DNA of 64,000 nucleotides from Rotaria macrura (Eukaryota > Rotifera > Eurotatoria > Philodinida > Philodinidae). The position numbers and the translations under genes were made by a program. The DNA lies in contig OENT01000178.1 of NCBI GenBank assembly GCA_900239685.1, positions 1 through 64,000 of the forward strand. Reading direction: 5' to 3'. Numbering within the stretch: the stretch's first letter is position 1; each line of letters starts with the position of its first letter. Below the pieces are notes generated by a model. It ran no database searches and had not been told where the DNA came from. It saw only the letters and a list, made by a program, of their open reading frames with translations. Positions 38,901 through 51,400 of this stretch are shown piece by piece.

Positions 38901-39239
38901 TAATGCGTAACAGGTTGTTTAAATATTGGTAATGTTTGCCGCAGAGGACACCGTAATGATGTATCCGTTTTTGAACCTATTTAAATACAAGCAAAAATTA
39001 AATCTATTAAAAGCTAAGAAAGAAAAAAGAAAGACAGAAGTCAAAAACAAACTTCGAGAAGTCGAATTTCCATCCATTGTTGGTTTAATGCCATTACCAT
39101 GGCTAGTTTTAAGTTTTTTAGCAGTATTATCTTGTTGTATTGGACGCGTTAATTTCGGTGGATGAATATTTAACGACCGATTTGCATTCGAAATTAGTAA
39201 TGATGATGAATTCAAATTTCGACTTGTTGATTCATGCAT
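35961..39239 (-). CDS. MBD2/3-like: MBD2/3-like chromatin protein lacking the methyl-CpG-binding domain
   Basis: Homologue of the MBD2/MBD3 subunit of the NuRD deacetylase-remodelling complex. Minus-strand exons 39239-39098, 38976-38713, 36284-36133 and 36062-35961 join in phase to 219 residues. Matching blocks in family order are LRQTLPIFKQPVTHYP, RQLFWEKRFQNIRPIDIDE, KLPEPIKGVGLNMSPETVL and the C-terminal helix ITDEHIRAQEEKVNELRKRI, which in MBD2 forms the coiled coil with GATAD2/p66. The N-terminal methyl-CpG-binding domain is absent. The first ATG is preceded by only 208 bp before the next gene's stop codon, and that gap codes for nothing MBD-like. A splice acceptor (TTCTAG) lies 10 bases before the ATG. 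Intron 2 (2428 bp) contains a repeat copy and a hairpin. Confidence 0.88.
37421..37615. repeat. Long imperfect hairpin (arms ~95 bp)
   Basis: The left arm from GCAAGAAACGTGTTTTTCAT and the right arm, reversed, GCAAGAAACATGTTTTTCAT match along about 95 bp, with almost no spacer (centre near 37518). The two arms encode mirror-related peptides on opposite strands, which explains the overlapping open frames here. Confidence 0.75.
38119..38582 (+). mobile_element. Interspersed repeat, copy C (internal deletion)
   Basis: Closely matches 41659-42120 from the terminal hairpin GTACTCAAAAAGTGAGTAC onward. It then jumps from CCAAAAAGG to a CACATTTA end, losing about 90 bp. It lies in MBD2/3-like intron 2 and is antisense to the gene. 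Confidence 0.8.
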
Positions 39240-39447
39240 AATGTCAAATCTAGAATTCGTACTTCTATTTATTTACAAATTATTGGCAATATTATGAATA
39301 TTAAAATATACAAATTATTTTATGTAACTTTTCTTATTACACTTTCGAATAAAACTAAAAACACACAAGAGAAAGAAAACAAAAACGAAGAGAAAAAAAT
39401 TTGTTTTCTTTTGTTTTGAATATTCCATTTTTCTTTTGTCTTGTTGA
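39240..39447. promoter_or_regulatory. Tail-to-head spacer between ASH1-like and MBD2/3-like genes
   Basis: 208 bp hold the 3' end of the upstream gene and the 5' end of the downstream one. On the minus strand AATAAA (39273-39268) is followed by a TTCTAG acceptor (AG at 39251-39250) and then a 10-base leader before the ATG. This arrangement suits polyadenylation plus spliced-leader trans-splicing. Confidence 0.45.
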
Positions 39448-42400
39448 CTAGATTATATGAGATGGTATAGATTCGATTAATGCATCAATTAATGATGATA
39501 CAATAGTTTGAGTATTTTCTAATATACAATCAGTAGATGATATGGATGGTGTTCGACGTTTTTTATTGTTTAGTGTTGATGTTGATGAAATTTTATTTCG
39601 TAAACGTTTACTAGCACGACTATTTTTATCATTATTGATATCCATGGTTGTTTGTTGAAGAAAGTAATTGGGTGAGAATTTTGTATCATTCGGTATTAAA
39701 TTTGGATGATGAAAACGACAATAGATTTTTTCAATGATACCATCAATACGAAAAGATTTTTCTTCTAATTGTTTAGTTGTTAATTTAATGGGCAGATTTG
39801 TAGAACGTCGACGAGACGTTTGTTGTTGATGATGTTCTTTTTGATGAGTCTAAAATATTGGTTTAATCCAAATAGATTTCAATTAATACGAGAAAGTTTT
39901 ATTATTTTTTGTTCGTTTTCGATATAAATTAAACGATCGTAGAATGTTATTATTAAAATATGACAAAATCTCTCGATTGTAAGCACAGTGAAATCAAAAT
40001 AAAATACAAATAATTCAATGAAACTCAATTTTATAAAATTGACTGTACGATTTACTATGAACGAAACGTACTCTAGCCATGATGTTCGTATCTACATTAA
40101 TCTTCAATATCAAGTCTTCACTGTCAATAGTCGCTGATACGCTTGAATTACAATCAATGTAGAATTCATTTGGGTTCTAATTCAATAATTATTTCGTTAT
40201 ATTTAATTTTAAATGACGTTATTATCAACGAACAAAAGAAACTTCTTCGATGAACTCTACTGATCTGTACGACACATGAGACAAGTAATAAATGCTCAGA
40301 CACCGTCTATTCGACTAATATTAATATTCGACGAAGTTCTCTTTTTGTTTTTTGAAAATCATTTAAACTTTCTCATTCAAATGGATCCTATTCACTTGAC
40401 AATAAAATTAGATTAGACGTCTTAGTGTTTCTTCATTAACAATCACAAGATATTCGAAATGACATTGATCTAATTAAGTATTCAGTATAAAAAAACTACA
40501 TGTTCATCAATGAGTATACTTGAGTTTTTTTCTTGAAATTTCAATTATTTTTATGATTATAAATAGACTAATGAAAAGTTTAAAAGTATCGGGTGAGCCG
40601 TAAAGAATTACACTACTCTGTTGTCGCTATTACTTAGTCGGTTTTGATGCTATGGGTTCAACTTCTTTTTAAAAAGATTCGCCATTCAATTCTCTACAGA
40701 TTCATGTGTAAAATGGCTAAGTTCTAAAATGAAGAAAAAAAGACGCGAAAATGGTTCAACATGCAGTCATATTTGGAATATGTTTCGACAATTTATACGC
40801 AGGCGTAAATTACAGGAGATACATTTTCTGATATTTTCAAATACACTCGTTCCGTTATCCTTGAAAAAAGTTTCTTTGAAAGTGGTCTTCGCCTATTAAA
40901 TAGATATTTTCCGAAAATTCGCCCAACACATCTTAATTTGGATTTTCACGGATGCCTACCGCAGACGAACCTTTGCATGACTCAAACGAGTGTACAGAAA
41001 TGTAGTCTAGTATGTTAGCTTTCAAAGAAAAAAAACAATGCTTTCTTACTGAAGGTTATGCGTTTTCGTGCAAACGTTGAGCTTTTTCAAAAAAGTGAAA
41101 AATTGATATTGAATTCTTTACTCATTTTTTTTTTGTCAAGAAAACTTTCAAAGACATGAATCTTGTCCAGAATTTGAGAAAAAACGTTTCTTGTACTTGA
41201 AAGTTGAAGATTTTTGGACCTTTTTTCTTCGTTTTAAAACTTAGTCGTTGTATAATTTACAAAAATGTTTTACACATATGTTTGTAGAGAATTGAATGAA
41301 GAATGTTTAAAAACAATCTTATGACCAATAGAGTCGAAATTCACTGAGTTATAGTGACAACAAAGTAGTGTAATTCTTTATGGCTCACCCGTTATTTCTA
41401 TTTCCATCGATCATTAATGTAACTTGATATCAAATAATTCGAGACTTTATCTGTATTTTAATGTGACACTTCTCATATATACAAAATGTAGTAGAAGACT
41501 AGTTGTCATCATACAAATATTGCATAAAATCTCTTTGATATATGAGATTCTTCATAAAAAGCTGATAGATTATATTCTCATGAAATCTCAATGGAAACGT
41601 AAAATTTTTCTTAATGTTTTGTTTTTCAAAAGAAAATTATGTCATAAGTTGCTTTTTTTGTACTCAAAAAGTGAGTACACTACTAAAATCGGTCAGTGTG
41701 TCCGTCCGGCCGTCCGTTTATTCGATAACTTTTCACAATTACATTCGATTGAGTTGAAATTTTGTGCACAGAATTGTCTGATGAATATCTCGGCCAAGTT
41801 CGAAGATGAGAAGGATCCGTCGAGAAATGGCTGAGTTATTGAAAAAATTGTCATTTTTCACCAAGCAATCCCTGAGGTGGGGTACAGGGATTTTTTCAAA
41901 AAAAACTTTTTTCTCAGAATTATCCACAACGTATATAAATCGACTCAGTTTTTAATGCTGATTCCGAATCTGATATTAGTTTTTAACCAAATCGCAGCTT
42001 TCTAAAAGAACATCGCCAAAAAAAGGTCTCGAAATAAACAAAAACTGCATCTAGAAACAAAATTGCCTAGATATGTCTGAGATGATCAGTAGTTTTGGAG
42101 TTTCCCAAAAAGGTTTACCAAGATACTTCATCCGTGCACTCATTCTAGGATGACTGATTTGTCTCATTCATTTTTGAAGTACACATAACTCTCGGACATA
42201 AGTCCGAAGTTTCCGCATTTATATATTATTACAACTTATATGAAACATGTTCTTCAACATACAATATGTATCTTAACAGTATAAAACTTACCTGATAGTC
42301 TCTTTTAATCGAAAGTTTTTCAATATAATTATCAAAACAATAAGATTTCATATTACAACCCATGTGTTTCGATTTTGGTAAACGTGTAAATATTTTAGCT

Positions 42401-45400
42401 GTTTTATCAACACGATATTCACATATAAATAAGTCCATTGGCAATATTCGACTACTAAATTCACAGAATGGTTTACCTTTACAGTAAGTTGCTGCGTCTA
42501 ATACATAACATGGACGAATAATAGAATTAATTTCGATTGTATCATTTATTGATGGAAAACGAAATAGTTCATTGGAGAAAAATTTTCTACTGACTTCATG
42601 AAATGTTTCATATAAACGTAAATAATAAAAACCTGATGCACGTTCAATATTATAATTATCAATCCAAAGACGTTCAATAAAAAAAATATCATGTTGTGTT
42701 AATGTTAAATTTTCGTCTTTCTTCTTTACAAAATAGCATTCATTTATACGAATGATAAAACCATCTGAACGTGTTATTGTTGCATACGAAGGATAATTAT
42801 CATGAGACGATTGTGTTAAAGGAATACGTACATTCGTTTTTATACATGACAATACATTGTCTTCACATGTTGGATGACATTCGAAACAATAGTAAGGTCG
42901 AAAATGATCTGTTATTGTAACACACGAAGCATGTTGCCATAACTACAAGGAAATAATTGATTTTGAAAAATCATGTTGCATCACTTTTTTTTTATCATTC
43001 ATTTTACTACCCAATAATCTTATTGTATATATGTTTATGACATATCAAACAAGACTCAACAAGCTATCATGTACTGAGTCCGAGGCCGGATGAGGTGCAT
43101 GCGTACTCGATAAGCCTTCGAGCAATCATATTCTTTAGTTAGCAATGTTCTTATTTCTTGCTCTTTTTTTTTTGTTGTTGATCATAGTATGCCTTTGATT
43201 AACGAATTCATCGCTTCTCCATCAATGCCAGAGAGTCGACATAACTCGTGGGACAAAAGTTCTGCATTAATATTGTTTTTGATGTAGGACTCTAATGGAA
43301 TCTCGTACGCATTTTATCCGGGCTCTTTTTTTAGAAACATCTAAGTGTCTTATTACAAAAATATCCAAATGAATATGATTGAAAAAGCTTGATAGAAGCT
43401 AGAGAAACTTGAGTATGCAAAACATTGAAAAACGATTTCGCAACTCAAACAATTTTATTTTTCTTATTTAACGTTTCCATTCCAGTGTGACAACAAATAG
43501 TTGATTGAATACTTCACGAAAAAAAAATCCGAGTCCTATTTCAAATCATATCGTGCGATAGAAGATTCAATAAACTTTAATTACCATATGAAAGATACAG
43601 TTGCTAACAATCATTCTGTTCAAATAGAATTTATTTTTCCGACTGTAATTAAAACCGTTCGTTTCAATCATTGTAAAAATAGGATTAGAAGAGTAAAAAT
43701 GAGAATGCTCAGGTTAAATACAATCGTCTTCAAGTTCAAAAAAAGCAAAGTTACGGCATTGTTTTTCAATGCTTTGCATTCTCAAGTTTCTATATCAAGC
43801 TTTTTCAATGATAATTATTCATTGGTATATTTTTGCACTAGACACTTTACTCGTTCTAATAGAAAAACAAGATGAAATCTCTATAAGATCCCATTACAGT
43901 ACTATACAAAAACAAAATTAATGCAGAACTTTTACTCTATCCATTATATCTATTTCAGATCAAGCCTGCTAGGAGATATAGGAAACATTTCATAGTTTGT
44001 GAAATAGCTAAATATGACAATCTCAATAGTGAACTATTCTATTTGACTGCTTAGAATGTTGCTCAAATTCCTTTGAGTAATAGAGACGTGAATATCTTTT
44101 TGAGATTTTTAGTGTTTTCACTATAGATGGACGTAACATTTTCTCTTCCATCTAAACAACATAGAATTATGTTTCAATCGAAAATGTTCGTACTTGACAA
44201 GCATAACATTGCACAAGAGATGTTTCATCAAACACTGAACCACATCGGCAATGAATAATAAAATCATTTGCTAGAACATTTTTTGTTGTTCGATTTGTAT
44301 TTGCCGTATTAGCTATTACTGTTTTATAAATAACTGGAGTACTACGATCAATAGAATAGATAATATCACAAAGAACTTCTCGTATTTGTCCATCGATTGT
44401 TTCTTTTCTATGTAAACGTGTTATAAAATCTTTAAGATTATTTAAATTACGTTGATTTTCATTATTATTATTATTATTATTCATATTACTAAATAAATCA
44501 ATCGTATATTGATAAGCTACTTTTAATGTATCGATAAAATAAATTTCTAATTCTTTAACAGCACGTCCAACATCAGAATCTGCACCACAATAAGTCTATG
44601 AAGAACAAAAAAAAACAGAAATGAATCATTTTCCTAGAAAAAATAAATCATAATCAACATACGATAGCATTGTTAAATAATAATAATAAATCTTGTTCAA
44701 ATAAATCATATGATAAATATTCTCCGTTGTCTAATTTAGTACGTATCATTGTTAAATCGATTGGTTTTAATATTAATTCATAATACATGGGAAATAAACG
44801 TTTTAATGGACATTTTTTTAATGCATTCGATGGATAGATATCAGTACAATAACATTTATAATTCAATAGTAAATCAAATATTTCATTAAGTATTAAAGTT
44901 AATTGTGCTAATTGAGCATAGTAACATGTGGGATCGATGAGTTCAATTGAACACTGACCGATTTTGTAGCAATGTGAACGACGTATGTGATTACAGAATA
45001 AATTCAATAGATCTATAGAGACAAAAGAAAAAAATCATTTTGTACCGATTTGAAAATGTGAGACAAAAAAAAATCGAGTGGATTTTTCTGTTCGTAATGA
45101 CATTGACAGTTTAACTTAAATTCTTTTTTTTTTCGTTTTCTAGACTAAGTAAAAATAGAAATATACGAAATTAAATCCTTGAACTAGTACATCAAGGTTG
45201 TTAGCAAAATCTCTATAGAATTAATATGTCAAACATCATATAACGGTTGTTGCTAATCATAGAGCAATTCTATTCTGCAAGTCATCGCCTTCACTAACCG
45301 TTTACATACTTCCATGTACTTGCGTTGATTTTTGACAATGATGAGACGTTCATAGTACTTACATTGATCACCTAGTTTTACTATAGAAAAGTATTACAAA

Positions 45401-48400
45401 AATGAGAAATTACTTAGTAAAATCATCATGTTTCGATTCAATGTAATCAAAAGAAGAAAAGATGTTTTTTTTTGTCGATTAAATCAATCAACACACAAGT
45501 ATCTATGATCTTTCTTTTCAATATTCGATACGAATTAAAGCAATAGTAATTTTTCTCGAAGCCATATGATCAGAACGATATTGTCGAAACTAGAAGTTGA
45601 ACTAGTTTTTGTGACGTCCCTCATTTCAACTAGACATTGAAATAATATCGAGTTGTATGAACGAAAACATTAGGATTTTATCATAGAATAATTTTTCTCG
45701 GTATGAATCTGAAATTTTCTTTTATTGAAACTATGTTGAAAAATTTCGATAGAAAAACAACGACGTCCAACTGGAGATTTTAGCTTCATTCTAGAAGATA
45801 CAACTATACCTAAATTGATATCACTAGATTCTCATCGGAATAAAATTTTTAGAAACAATATCTTGATTCTAAGATTTTACGCATAAATGATAAATGAACT
45901 AGAATTGTTGAATTTTAACATTGATCATCAATTCTTTAGAAGGTATTCTAGATTATCGTTTCTCTGCCATTCATCAAAAACAAGGCATACTCAAAAATAA
46001 ATATAATGAGAAAACAACGATTTATGATTTATTCAAGTTCATTCGATTGACTTGTCATGTCAATAGGTAGTATTAGTTGTGTCTTGTCACTATCTCCTTA
46101 GTTACTAATGATGTTTATGATCAATATAGGTTAAAAACGAGCTTTATGAAGTATAAAAAATAATTACCTCTATGAGATATAGTCGAATGTTCTAATGAAT
46201 TATGAATTTCTTGACTATTGTTTGAATGATAGTAATTTTGTGAAAAGAAAAGAGGTAATGGTTGTTCTTCGATATGTTGTTTTTGTTGATGATTACTTTT
46301 ATCTTTGATTTCTTGTTTTAATTTTAATCGTCGAAGATTACGTTTGAGAAAAATGGTCGATTGTGAAACAATGTCTTTTTCATGTTGTGTTAAATCTTCA
46401 AGTTTTATTAAATCTTTATTTATACTTATGATTTTCCGTTGTTTTTTATCCTTCGTAGATGATGATTCAGGTTTCTGTTCAATCGATGAAACTGTATGAG
46501 TCTGATTTGAAATCTTTTTATTAGGTGATAATTGTGGTTTTTGTTTTGGTGGATTCATTTTCTTCTTTTTAGTTTGATTGCTTGGCTTCGATAATTTATT
46601 AATGATAGTTTCTTGCTTTTGACTAAACCAATAAATATCGAATGGAAGTTGATAGTCAATAAATGATAATTTTTCATCATCTGATTCAAATATTCCAGTA
46701 TAGAATGGTGGTAATGAACTAGATAATTGTTGTCGTCGACGAACAGAACGAGTCTTATTACTGAAAATGAAATGAATGTTCAATATTGAATTTAGGCAAA
46801 AAGGCACAAGTAGTTTTGTTTTTGTTTTTATTCATACGAACCTGGCAGATTTCATATCATTATCACTAGTAGTCTTATAATAATTTGAGCGTAGACCATT
46901 CTTAATAAAATTTTGTTTTGGCAATTCATTAGGTAACACATCTTCATCACTAGAATATGTAGAAAAACTATTTTATAAAATTAAACATTTAGATTTCAAA
47001 TGTATTCCTTTTTCAATTGTTTGTTTTAGTTCTGAAGATTCACAACGAAAAGAGAGATACAGTCATGGAACTGCAGAACCATGCTTTGTTGGTCACAATC
47101 TTTGTTCGAGTTAAAATTTTCTATATCTTCTCATCTCACTTTTATGAAAGGAGAATTCAAGCGTTAAAGGTAGAAAATTCTGACACATCCCTGTTCTCCT
47201 ACAGATCGTGAGTGACGTTATCGATTTTCGATCAAAACCGTCATTCAATGACATATCATTATTGTAGACGAACTACTGCCGTAATGCACTTCTAGAGGAT
47301 TAGTAACAAGAGTTGTATGCTATTGTGTCGAAAGATAAATCAAAGGAAGCAATTTTCAAATAGTTTACCACAGCAATTACATTGTGTTTCACATTTTAAC
47401 ACAACAGTTTTCTTAAACGCAAGCAATTCTTTGCAAGATTAAGCCTAACTTTTCAGATTTTTTTCATAAAATGAGACAACAGGATCATCTCGATTAGTTA
47501 TTGGTCCCGGTTCCATGAAAATCAACAATTTTAGTTCCAATCCTGGTCCCGTGGAATCGAGACCACTTTGCAGTTTCCTAGATACAACAGGCAAGAGTTC
47601 ATGGTTTGTGAGTCAGAGGTCCAAACAGGTTATATGACCTACTTGTCATTTTCTTTTCTAAATTTTCACTAAAGAGCATCAGTTTTTAAGCAGAAAATGT
47701 AAATATTAAAATATAGTACGAAGAATCTTCATTCTGTAGCTGAGAAATGGTGTATTTATCCACGTCGGTAAGTTATTTAAATTTATACTATCGTAATATA
47801 GTCGGATATACTACGTCCACTTCAACTAGTTCATTAGATTCATTCCAAAGATTCTTACTGGAAAATAGTTCTTTTTTATTATTTACTTAACAGTTATATA
47901 AAGGCAATTTTCGACTTTCGCTCAATTATCATTCTACTATGAATACGTACGAGAAGAGTACCACACTTTAGAAAAGTAGAGGCCTGTTTAGACCTCTGAT
48001 ATGAACTATTTTTCGATGTAGAAAAATTTCCACAAATAGTAATGATTAAATGGATCGTATGAAATTTTCATATTACCTATCCGAGAATGAAATGTCTTGA
48101 TATCCAGAAATGAATTCAGGTGATAGTGGTGGCATGATTTTCTTCTTCGTTGTTTCATTAATATTTAAATCGATTGTTATGGATGTTTTTCTTTTACGAT
48201 TATTGTTATTTATTTCATTTTCCATGACTACCAGTGGTGGTGGTGATGGCGATTTTTCTTTCGATGTTAGAACAATTGTTGGTTCTTGAATAGCAACAGG
48301 TGGGATTTCTTCACTAACACGACGTTCAACAATTTTTAATGGTAATGGTTTATCTTGAAGTTTTTTATGTTTTTGTTTACGTCCACGTGTTCTTATTTCT

Positions 48401-51400
48401 TGTTCGACATTCGATGGTGGTGATTTTAGTGTAATTGCCACGGTTTCTGTTAGTTCTACAGGTGACTCAGGATTCGTAGATACAGATACATCATGAGTTT
48501 TTATCGGTAGTCTTGATTTGGCACCAAAATAGTATCCCGTTTGAACGGCTTTATGTAAATGTGGATAATATGTACGTACTAAAAGTTCTTTGACATGTTC
48601 ATAATTCAACTGTTGTTGATGTTCAATGGATATTTTCGCTGGTGGTCTAGTATCAGCAGTCGATACAAGAAATTCTTTTTTTGGATTTAATTGTAAGATA
48701 TGAAAGAAATTTTTTGGTTCACGTCGATAGGACGATGAACTTTTACGATTGACTGACCAATCGGTTTTGAACGTTGTTGATGTTGATAATGAACTAGTTG
48801 ATTTCGAATCTTCGGTTTTAATCGAGAAAATATTTTGTTCATTTTTCAAATCATGTTCATACGCTTTTATATAAGATAATTTAAATATTTTATTTAGGAT
48901 ATTATGACGTGTTTTAAATATGTGTTGTCTTGTTAAATATGATGATGAATATGATTTTTTATCAATGTATAGATGTTTTTTTAAATGTAACGATAATGTA
49001 TTTATGTCAGAATAATTCATGAAGCGTTGATCACGTAATTCATCTTGATCATGTCCTGGTAGAGATTCAAGATCAGTTGCGAATGGAACAATAGATTCGT
49101 TTGATAAACGTTTTCGTTGATGAATATCAACATTTAAAATATCATCAGTAGATGTTGTTTGATTATTATTATTAGTATATGTTGGAGATTCTTTTGATCG
49201 TCGAGATTTACGAATCGTTATTTTTTTACGTCGATTTGTTGAACGTTTGGATTCTGAATAGAAAATATATAAAACTAGTTTCTTCTCATTTTTATTTTCT
49301 GTGAATTCTTCTAGTAGTCTTATTATATCGATGACCAGATAAAACAATAATAATACGAATCTACACTAGAATCGATTGTTTCTAATTTTAATAACGATCA
49401 TATAGATTGTAATCATAGTCGACTTTTATCTCGCTTATCGATTCATTTCTATAAGTTTAGTCAAGTTATATACTTGAAAATAATTTGGATAGAACATCTA
49501 TTTCAGCTAGTTCTGTAACTGCAATTGGATGTCACCAGGCGAATAGAATCTTCATATGTACGGTAACGTCCAACTAACGAAAATTTCTATCATATCAAGT
49601 TCTGATAATAACGACCAGAACCGGATATATCTGTGTCGTAATTAAATCGATCATATTAACCTCTGTGAACATACAAGAGTATGCCTTTCAATTATTAGGT
49701 AGTTGTCATCTTAAATTATCTTGAATCGTGTGAAGATGCATAGAGAATCCATATTTTACGATGTTAGTATTTCCAATAACTTCTATGACATCTTGCCGAA
49801 CATTAATATGACTTCCTATTCAACACTATGAAATGTAGAAACTCATGTAAAAGCATAAGATCTTTATATAAGAAGTGATTAAATCATGTTAAGTATGACA
49901 ATTGAAATTCTTCTTCTTATGTAAAGAAATTTTTATCTTTGAATAATGAGAGTAAGCGCTCAAACATATGCTGTCCTACTTCAATTGTTTACTAGTAATC
50001 TATTGTGAAAGTTTATTCTTTTAATCAATTTTATGAAATATATATTTTTTCGAACGAAATTTGTTTCCATTGATGATTAACTTAGAGAGACAAATTCTAT
50101 TGTGTAATCAATTATTTTTATCATACAAATAAGAGAGAAAAATCATTTAACTGTTCTTATGATTTCATGGTAGATAGAAGGAGTGTTTTTTATTGTAGTG
50201 ACATGTTCGAACGTCATCGATACGAAACTATACAAATAGTCACAAAAAAATGTTGGTCGCCATTTTATCCCTAGTTAGAATTAATCTCGAAAATTCTATC
50301 CTGATTCGAAGAACTTTACAGAAACATCGGCGAACTTTTCTAATATGTACGATTTCTAAATTTCGTCCATCTTATGTTTATCGTTGAAGAATTCAATAGA
50401 TTTCTCTGAATGCTTGATCTATCGTTCCTCGAATTTTAACCTTTCAGAATATCATATCAATTAGTGTTGACATTTGAAACGATTCGGTTACCTACATTCT
50501 CAATATCAACAAACTTATTTCTCATAGAAAAAAACATATGTGTCAGTTTAAAATAGGGCTTACACATGTAATTTTTATTGATAAGTAAACAAATTTTCTT
50601 GTCGAGTACACCAATGAATAGAAACGAAAATACGTTTGACTTTCTCAAAAACAAAAACAACTACTCCTTACATCACAGATCACAATTGCTACTTATCTTA
50701 CGTTAGTGAGAGGCTTGTATGAGATAGTTTCGGACATATTAAGTCTTACGATGGAAGCTCATCAATTGTTCAATCGTTTTTGTGTCGATACTATTTAATA
50801 TTATCTAAGTTCAAAGGAGTTCTGAAGTATTTTTACAAAAAGACTTCACGTGTAAGATGTGGTTTTTAATAAGTCTTCTCGTGGTCTCCTTTGAGATGAT
50901 TACAAAAAATAAATTACCGAATTTCCACTTCAAATTTTTTTTAAAAGAAACAGGTCTCCATGAAAATAATATTTTGTGAAAGTTTCAGACCTCTCGATTC
51001 GTTTGCTGCATTCATTTTTTACAATAGGTGATACAATAGAAAGACCTGAAACGTTAAAAAGAAACTTTTCTCATCGGTACTCATTTTCATGTTAAGTTTC
51101 CGAACATCACTTATTCTAACGGTCCTCATGTGGATCACAAGACTCATTGAAAATCGCATCTAACAAATGGAGTATTTTTGTAATAATAAACTAACTGCCC
51201 TAAATTTCATAACTCCTTTGAAACTACATAATGTAAATAGTTTCGATGCAAAAAATCGATTGATGATCTTTCCTCGTTAATATTAAAATAATAATTTTCT
51301 AACGAGTAGACCAAACATTTGATGTACTTCATTTAATTGAGACACAACATTTTCGAACATATTCCCACAAAAACAATAACACAACTAAAAAGTCGAATGT

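Larger units (their letters stand above)
39850..42291 (-). other. Long intron 7 of the ASH1-like gene
   Basis: 2.4 kb between the BAH exon and the last exon. It contains the ~800 bp inverted-repeat element at 40590-41391 and repeat copy D at 41659-42221. The remainder is plain AT-rich DNA. Confidence 0.75.

Noticed and set aside
43078-43135. CTGAGTCC...GGATGAGG resembling a hammerhead ribozyme core
   Set aside because: The conserved CUGANGA and GAAA core elements are not both present, and the helices do not close properly.
43501-43875. 124-codon plus-strand frame inside ASH1-like intron 6
   Set aside because: Runs through the loop and arm of a foldback element; no recognised protein family.
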